Shown: positions 59,970 through 64,000 of the stretch, in pieces
Numbering within the stretch: the stretch's first letter is position 1
How the letters are laid out: every line of letters starts with the position of its first letter
Origin: Verrucomicrobiota bacterium
GTDB lineage: Bacteria > Verrucomicrobiota > Verrucomicrobiia > Limisphaerales > UBA9464
Direction of reading: 5' to 3'
Assembly (NCBI GenBank): GCA_017309115.1
Contig: JAFLEF010000032.1
Span: 1 to 64,000 of the forward strand
DNA: 64,000 nt
Translations under genes and position numbers: made by a program
The notes under the pieces: model-generated
What the model saw: the letters and a program-made list of their open reading frames with translations, nothing else
What the model was told of the DNA's origin: nothing
The model's database searches: none

Positions 59970-62900
59970 ATGAGTTCACCTGAGACAACCACCACTCCGA
60001 CGCCCCCCGCGGCTCCTGCTGGAGGTGGGCTGGGTGCGCTCATCCCTTTTGATCCACTGCGGTTGGCGTTGGCCGTGTGGAAGGGCAAGTGGTGGGTGGT
60101 GGCGGCAGCGCTGCTGTTGGGTGTGCCGGCGGTGGCCCTGGGTTACTGGCGGTTAGCCACGAGTTACACCGTCAGCGTGCAGCTGATTCGGCGCGATCTG
60201 CCCAACAGTTTTCGGGTGAGCGATCTCGGGGAAGCGTTCAAGCCCCGGCAGCTGTCGGTGGCGAGCATTGTCTCGATCATGCGCTCGCCGAGCCTGCTGA
60301 CCCGGGTGGGCGGGGAAGTCAAACCCCGCATCGGAGCCGGGACGTTGCTGCGTTCCCTGACCATCACGCCGGAAAAGAACACCGACCTCATCACCGTCAC
60401 CCTGCGGGCCGATCGGAGCGCCCCAGCCACGGTCGAGTTAATCAACCGTTATGCCAGCGGGGTTGTGGAGTTGACCAGCAGTCTGCAGCAGCAGGAGGCG
60501 GCGGAACTGGATCGGTTCCTTCGGGAGCAGCTGGGTCGGGCTGATTCCGAGTATGGCGCGATCACCGCCGAGATTTTGCAGTTCACGAAGGAAACCGGCT
60601 TTTACAGCGCTGAGAAGGAGGTTGAGGCGTATCTGCGAGAACTGGGCGAAGCGGAATCGCGGCTCCAGACTGCGGCCCTGGAGAGTGAGACGGTACGGTT
60701 TCAAATTGAAGGATTGGAACGAGAGTTGGCGCGACAGAATCCGTTGCTGTTGGAACTCAGCACCGCCAAGGACCAGTTGAAGACCCTGTTGGTCCGCTAC
60801 ACCGATGCCAATCCGCTGGTGATGGAACAGAAGGCGCGAGTTCAGGCCTTGGAGTTGGAAGTCGCGAATTCGACGAATTCCGTGCAGGAGTTTCAGCCCG
60901 GCGCCAACACCGTCGCCAACGCGATGTTCACCGACCTGGTATCATTGCGGGCGCAGCGGTTGGCGCTGGCGCAACAGGAGAAGCCACTGAAGGACCGATT
61001 GGCGGCCGTTCAGGTGAAACTGGCGGCGATGCCCCAGAAAGACATGCAGTTCGCGCGTCTGCGGGCGAAGCAACAGGCCTTGGAGACCACGCGATCCCTC
61101 CTGGCCGCCCGGCAACGCGAGGCTCAGTTGTTCTCCGAAAGTTCTCCCGGGTATTACCGGCTGTTCGCCCCGGCGACTCCCGACGATGTGGAGGTCAGCA
61201 GCAAGAAGCAGAAGTTGATCATTCTCGGGTTGGCCGCGTTGTTGGCCGGAGCGGGATTGGCCACGCTCGGGTTGTGTGTGCGGGAGGCCCTGGACACCCG
61301 GGTGATTTCGCCAGCGGACATGCGCCGGGTGGCGGGGGCGCCGATGTTGGGATGGCTCGGCGACCTTGGCCTGATGAAGCCGGATCAATTGGCGCTTTGG
61401 CGTTTTCGCACCTGGTCGGCCCTGTTTCGCACCGCCGGCCGGGCAGACAACCGCACTTTGGTCGCCGGGATTGTTTCCTTGGGATCCGGGGAAGGTCGTT
61501 CCACCTGGATCCGGTTGTTGGAGGAAGCCGCCGCCGAGCGGGACTTCCGAACCCTCATTCTCAGCAACGGTGTTTCGGCGGAAGAAGCCGTCCGGGCGGT
61601 GTCGCTTCCGAATGCGTTGCAAGATCCCACCGCAATTACCCAACGACTCGAACGGGAGCACACCGCCCGGGTGATCCTCACGATCCCGAACGAGTGGCAA
61701 TGGGACAGCGAGCAGCGCGGGCAATGGATTCTGGCCTTGCGCGAATGGCAGAGATTGCCCCGGTTGGCTTTATTCCTGGAACTGCCGCCAGCGCGTCGCT
61801 TGGACACACTGTTGTTGGCGGAAACGCTGCCTCAGTTGCTGTGGCTCAGCCGTTCAGGCGCCTCCGAACAGGACGAGGTCAAGGAAGTCATCCGAACCCT
61901 GAAGTCGGGCGATGGGCGGGTCAGCGGAGTTCTCGCCAATTGGGTTCCCGTCATTTTCGACAAACTCCCCGACCTGGGCCGATTCGGTCTTCTGCTCCTG
62001 TTGGGCTGGGGATTGTCGTGGGGGCTGCCCGTACAAGCCCAGGACCCAGCCCCAACCAATTCCTTTTTGTCAGCCACCGCTCGGGGGCCGCAGTTGGCGG
62101 GCTGGCAGCAGCGATTGACCCTGGGCGCCGGGGATCAGGTCAATCTCATGGTCTACGGGCACAAGGATCTGACGCGGACGGAAGTGGCGATCGGTCCGGA
62201 TGGTCGGATCAGTTATCTCCAAGCTCAGGGAATCCAGGCTTCCGGGCTGACCATTGATGAATTGCGGGAAAAGCTGACGGAGGAGCTTTCGAAGTATTAC
62301 CGCAACGCCCGGGTGGTGATCACGCCGGCCTCCTTTCGGAGCAAAAAATACTTCCTGCTGGGCACGGTCATGGATCGGGGTGCGTATCCCTTGGATCGCC
62401 CCATGACCATTATTGAGGCGATTGCCCGGGCTCGCGGTATTTCGACGGGATTGTTAGAGCAGAACACGGTGGAGATTGCCGATCTTCCCCGGGCGTTCTT
62501 GGTGCGGAATCAAAAGCGGGTTCCGGTGGATTTCGTAAGGCTGTTTCAGCAGGGAGATCTATCTCAGAATATTCAGTTGGAACCGGACGACTACATTTAC
62601 TTCCCGTCTTCGGTGCTGAACGAAGTGTATATTCTCGGCTCAGTCTCCAGCCCAGGCACCGTTGGGGTCACGGAGAGTTCGACAGTGGTGGGAGTACTCA
62701 CGGTTCGGGGCGGATTCACCGATAAGGCGTATCGACAACGGGTGCTGGTGGTCCGTGGCTCGTTGAGTCAGCCGGAGACGTTTGTCGTCAACGTGGCCGA
62801 GATTCTTCGCGGCAATACCCTCGACTTCCGGCTCAAGCCAAAGGACATCGTTTACGTCACCGACCGGCCTTGGGCTCGGGCGGAAGAGTTGCTGGATATG

Positions 62901-62996
62901 GCCATCTCGGCCTTCGTGACCACGGCGATGGCGACGTGGGCGGGTCAGAATATTGGTCCATTCATCACCGAGCCCATCATCCCGTCTACCCGATGA
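59970..62996 (+). CDS. Fusion of Wzz/Wzc-like co-polymerase (degenerate kinase) and Wza-like export protein
   Basis: The 1008-residue protein starts with a Wzz domain (membrane helix ~38-58, KGKWWVVAAALLLGVPAVALGYW), a long coiled coil (~155-400) and a second helix (~410-430, LIILGLAALLAGAGLATLGLCV). A kinase-like domain follows (~440-660), but the P-loop reads GSGEGRST with Arg instead of Lys, and the Walker A' and B aspartates are missing. At ~670-690 is a signal-peptide-like segment (FGLLLLLGWGLSWGLPVQAQ). The rest (~695-1005) is a Wza-like polysaccharide export protein with SLBB modules (LGAGDQVNLMVYGHKDLTRTEVAIGPDGRISY; LLGTVMDRGAYPLDRPMTIIEAIARARG). The ATG at 59970 has AAGGTGA seven bases upstream. 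Confidence 0.88.
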   Translation: MSSPETTTTPTPPAAPAGGGLGALIPFDPLRLALAVWKGKWWVVAAALLLGVPAVALGYWRLATSYTVSVQLIRRDLPNSFRVSDLGEAFKPRQLSVASIVSIMRSPSLLTRVGGEVKPRIGAGTLLRSLTITPEKNTDLITVTLRADRSAPATVELINRYASGVVELTSSLQQQEAAELDRFLREQLGRADSEYGAITAEILQFTKETGFYSAEKEVEAYLRELGEAESRLQTAALESETVRFQIEGLERELARQNPLLLELSTAKDQLKTLLVRYTDANPLVMEQKARVQALELEVANSTNSVQEFQPGANTVANAMFTDLVSLRAQRLALAQQEKPLKDRLAAVQVKLAAMPQKDMQFARLRAKQQALETTRSLLAARQREAQLFSESSPGYYRLFAPATPDDVEVSSKKQKLIILGLAALLAGAGLATLGLCVREALDTRVISPADMRRVAGAPMLGWLGDLGLMKPDQLALWRFRTWSALFRTAGRADNRTLVAGIVSLGSGEGRSTWIRLLEEAAAERDFRTLILSNGVSAEEAVRAVSLPNALQDPTAITQRLEREHTARVILTIPNEWQWDSEQRGQWILALREWQRLPRLALFLELPPARRLDTLLLAETLPQLLWLSRSGASEQDEVKEVIRTLKSGDGRVSGVLANWVPVIFDKLPDLGRFGLLLLLGWGLSWGLPVQAQDPAPTNSFLSATARGPQLAGWQQRLTLGAGDQVNLMVYGHKDLTRTEVAIGPDGRISYLQAQGIQASGLTIDELREKLTEELSKYYRNARVVITPASFRSKKYFLLGTVMDRGAYPLDRPMTIIEAIARARGISTGLLEQNTVEIADLPRAFLVRNQKRVPVDFVRLFQQGDLSQNIQLEPDDYIYFPSSVLNEVYILGSVSSPGTVGVTESSTVVGVLTVRGGFTDKAYRQRVLVVRGSLSQPETFVVNVAEILRGNTLDFRLKPKDIVYVTDRPWARAEELLDMAISAFVTTAMATWAGQNIGPFITEPIIPSTR

Positions 62997-64000
62997 AGTC
63001 CTGGGGATTCATTCTTGGCGCGTTGCTGCTTGGCCTCGGCTGGTTAGCGTCCGGATGCGCCAGCCTGGGGCCTCGATTTGATCCGTACTCGACCAACACC
63101 GTCGCCACAGCCACCAACCTGTTAGTGGGCTCGGTGGTTACGAATCAGCTGAGCCAGGATTTCCTCAAGGTACCCGATGCGCCCTTTCGTTTGGGGCCCG
63201 GAGATCGGCTGGACATTGAAGTATTGGGGGATGAAGCCGGACCAGTGGCGACCTTCATCGGTCCCGATGGGAAGCTCTACTTCGGTTTGCTCGCCGGCCA
63301 AAAAGTCTGGGGCTTGACGCTTGCTGAAACCAAGAAGTTGCTCGAGACCAACCTCGCGACGTACCTCCGGGAGCCTCAGGTAGCGCTCACCCTTCGAGCC
63401 GTGGAGAGTCAACGGGTGTGGGTCATGGGTCGCGTGAACACACCGGGCATTTATTCGTTGGACGGACCCATGACGGTGTTGGAGGCGATCACCAAGGCGG
63501 GTGGTCTATTCACCTCGCGCTTTTCCGGAACCACTGAGGAACTCGCCGACCTCCATCACAGCTTCATCGTGCGCCGGGGCCAGTATCTGCCGGTCAACTT
63601 CCACCAGTTGATCCGGGAGGGCGACACGAGTCAAAACATCTACCTCGAACCGGATGACTTCATCTATCTGCCGTCGTCTCTTTCGACTGAAGTCTTTGTG
63701 TTGGGAGCGGTCATGCAGCCCCGGGCCGTGGCCTTCAAGGATCAGGTGACCCTGGTGTCAGCCATTGCCAACGCCCGCGGTCTGGCGCCTGACGCCCGGG
63801 CCGGACAAATTGCCGTGATTCGAGGTTCGCTCACCACGCCGTCCATCGCGCTGGTCAACTTTCAAGACATCGTGACCGGACGTGCTCCGGACATTCGACT
63901 CCAACCGCGGGATATCGTGTATGTGCCCGTCTCGCCGTACTCCACGTTGGAGAAATATTTGCAGTTGGCCGTGAACACGTTTGTTCGGACCGTGGCGGCC
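62993..64000 (+). CDS. Wza-like outer-membrane polysaccharide export lipoprotein, partial at right edge
   Basis: The first 336 codons of a polysaccharide export protein are visible; the gene runs off the window. The start overlaps the previous stop (ATGA). The signal sequence ends in a lipobox (WLASGC, Cys ~22), so it is a lipoprotein. The export domain begins FRLGPGDRLDIEVLGDEAGPVATFIGPDGKLYF. Two SLBB modules follow (WVMGRVNTPGIYSLDGPMTVLEAITKAGG and VFVLGAVMQPRAVAFKDQVTLVSAIANARG). It resembles the C-terminal part of the preceding fusion protein in sequence and order, so it probably arose from a related exporter and may form the outer-membrane channel. Confidence 0.9.
   Translation, partial: MKSWGFILGALLLGLGWLASGCASLGPRFDPYSTNTVATATNLLVGSVVTNQLSQDFLKVPDAPFRLGPGDRLDIEVLGDEAGPVATFIGPDGKLYFGLLAGQKVWGLTLAETKKLLETNLATYLREPQVALTLRAVESQRVWVMGRVNTPGIYSLDGPMTVLEAITKAGGLFTSRFSGTTEELADLHHSFIVRRGQYLPVNFHQLIREGDTSQNIYLEPDDFIYLPSSLSTEVFVLGAVMQPRAVAFKDQVTLVSAIANARGLAPDARAGQIAVIRGSLTTPSIALVNFQDIVTGRAPDIRLQPRDIVYVPVSPYSTLEKYLQLAVNTFVRTVAA

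Noticed and set aside
59953..59973. Six-codon mini-ORF overlapping the start of the Wzc-Wza fusion gene
   Set aside because: Its AAGGTGA region is better explained as the ribosome-binding site of the ATG at 59970.

Overview
This is 64 kb of high-GC bacterial DNA, almost fully coding. The gene set suggests Verrucomicrobiota, probably near Limisphaerales/Pedosphaera. The clues are a long delta-60/Ig-like surface protein, a GldA/GldF/GldG + DUF4340 ABC operon ending in an AsmA-like protein, a RAYT with REP hairpins, dispersed 7-bp tandem repeats, and few strong Shine-Dalgarno sites. The taxonomy is inferred; no rRNA or tRNA is present to confirm it.

Left part (1-11.4 kb). The window opens in the last ~126 bases of a group II intron (domains V and VI). 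Its 3' end supplies the stop codon of an antisense DUF2851 gene. Next come an HtrA/DegP-type protease and a tightly packed operon: ABC ATPase, ABC-2 permease, GldG-like auxiliary protein, DUF4340 protein and a 1075-residue AsmA/TamB-like protein.

Middle part (11.4-35 kb). This holds a RAYT transposase with REP hairpin copies, an ankyrin protein with an SLBB-like tail, an OmpR/histidine-kinase pair, two long palindromic elements, an AcpH-like phosphodiesterase, a haem-type DUF3365 protein, the giant delta-60/Ig protein, a Tat-exported PhoD-type phosphatase, argB and argJ, a sodium:solute symporter, an orphan UreF-like protein, an unrecognised polytopic membrane protein, and a fusion of a metallo-beta-lactamase exonuclease with an ATP-dependent DNA ligase.

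Right part (35-64 kb). An H-NOX gas sensor and a HNOBA-domain hybrid histidine kinase lead directly, through a 4-base overlap, into a large exopolysaccharide locus. That locus has all parts of a Wzx/Wzy-type pathway: priming sugar transferase, several GT4/GT2/GT26 glycosyltransferases, acetyl- and pyruvyl-transferases, flippase, polymerase, a Wzz-like co-polymerase and outer-membrane exporters. Embedded in it is a complete partner-switching signalling module: two STAS proteins, an RsbW-GAF-RsbU kinase/phosphatase and a receiver protein.

The most striking genes are a WecG/TagA glycosyltransferase carrying two C-terminal STAS domains, and a single protein joining a degenerate Wzc-like co-polymerase to a Wza-like exporter through an internal signal-peptide-like segment. 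My working hypothesis is that the partner-switching module, possibly together with nitric-oxide sensing, controls this polysaccharide pathway through the STAS-tagged glycosyltransferase.
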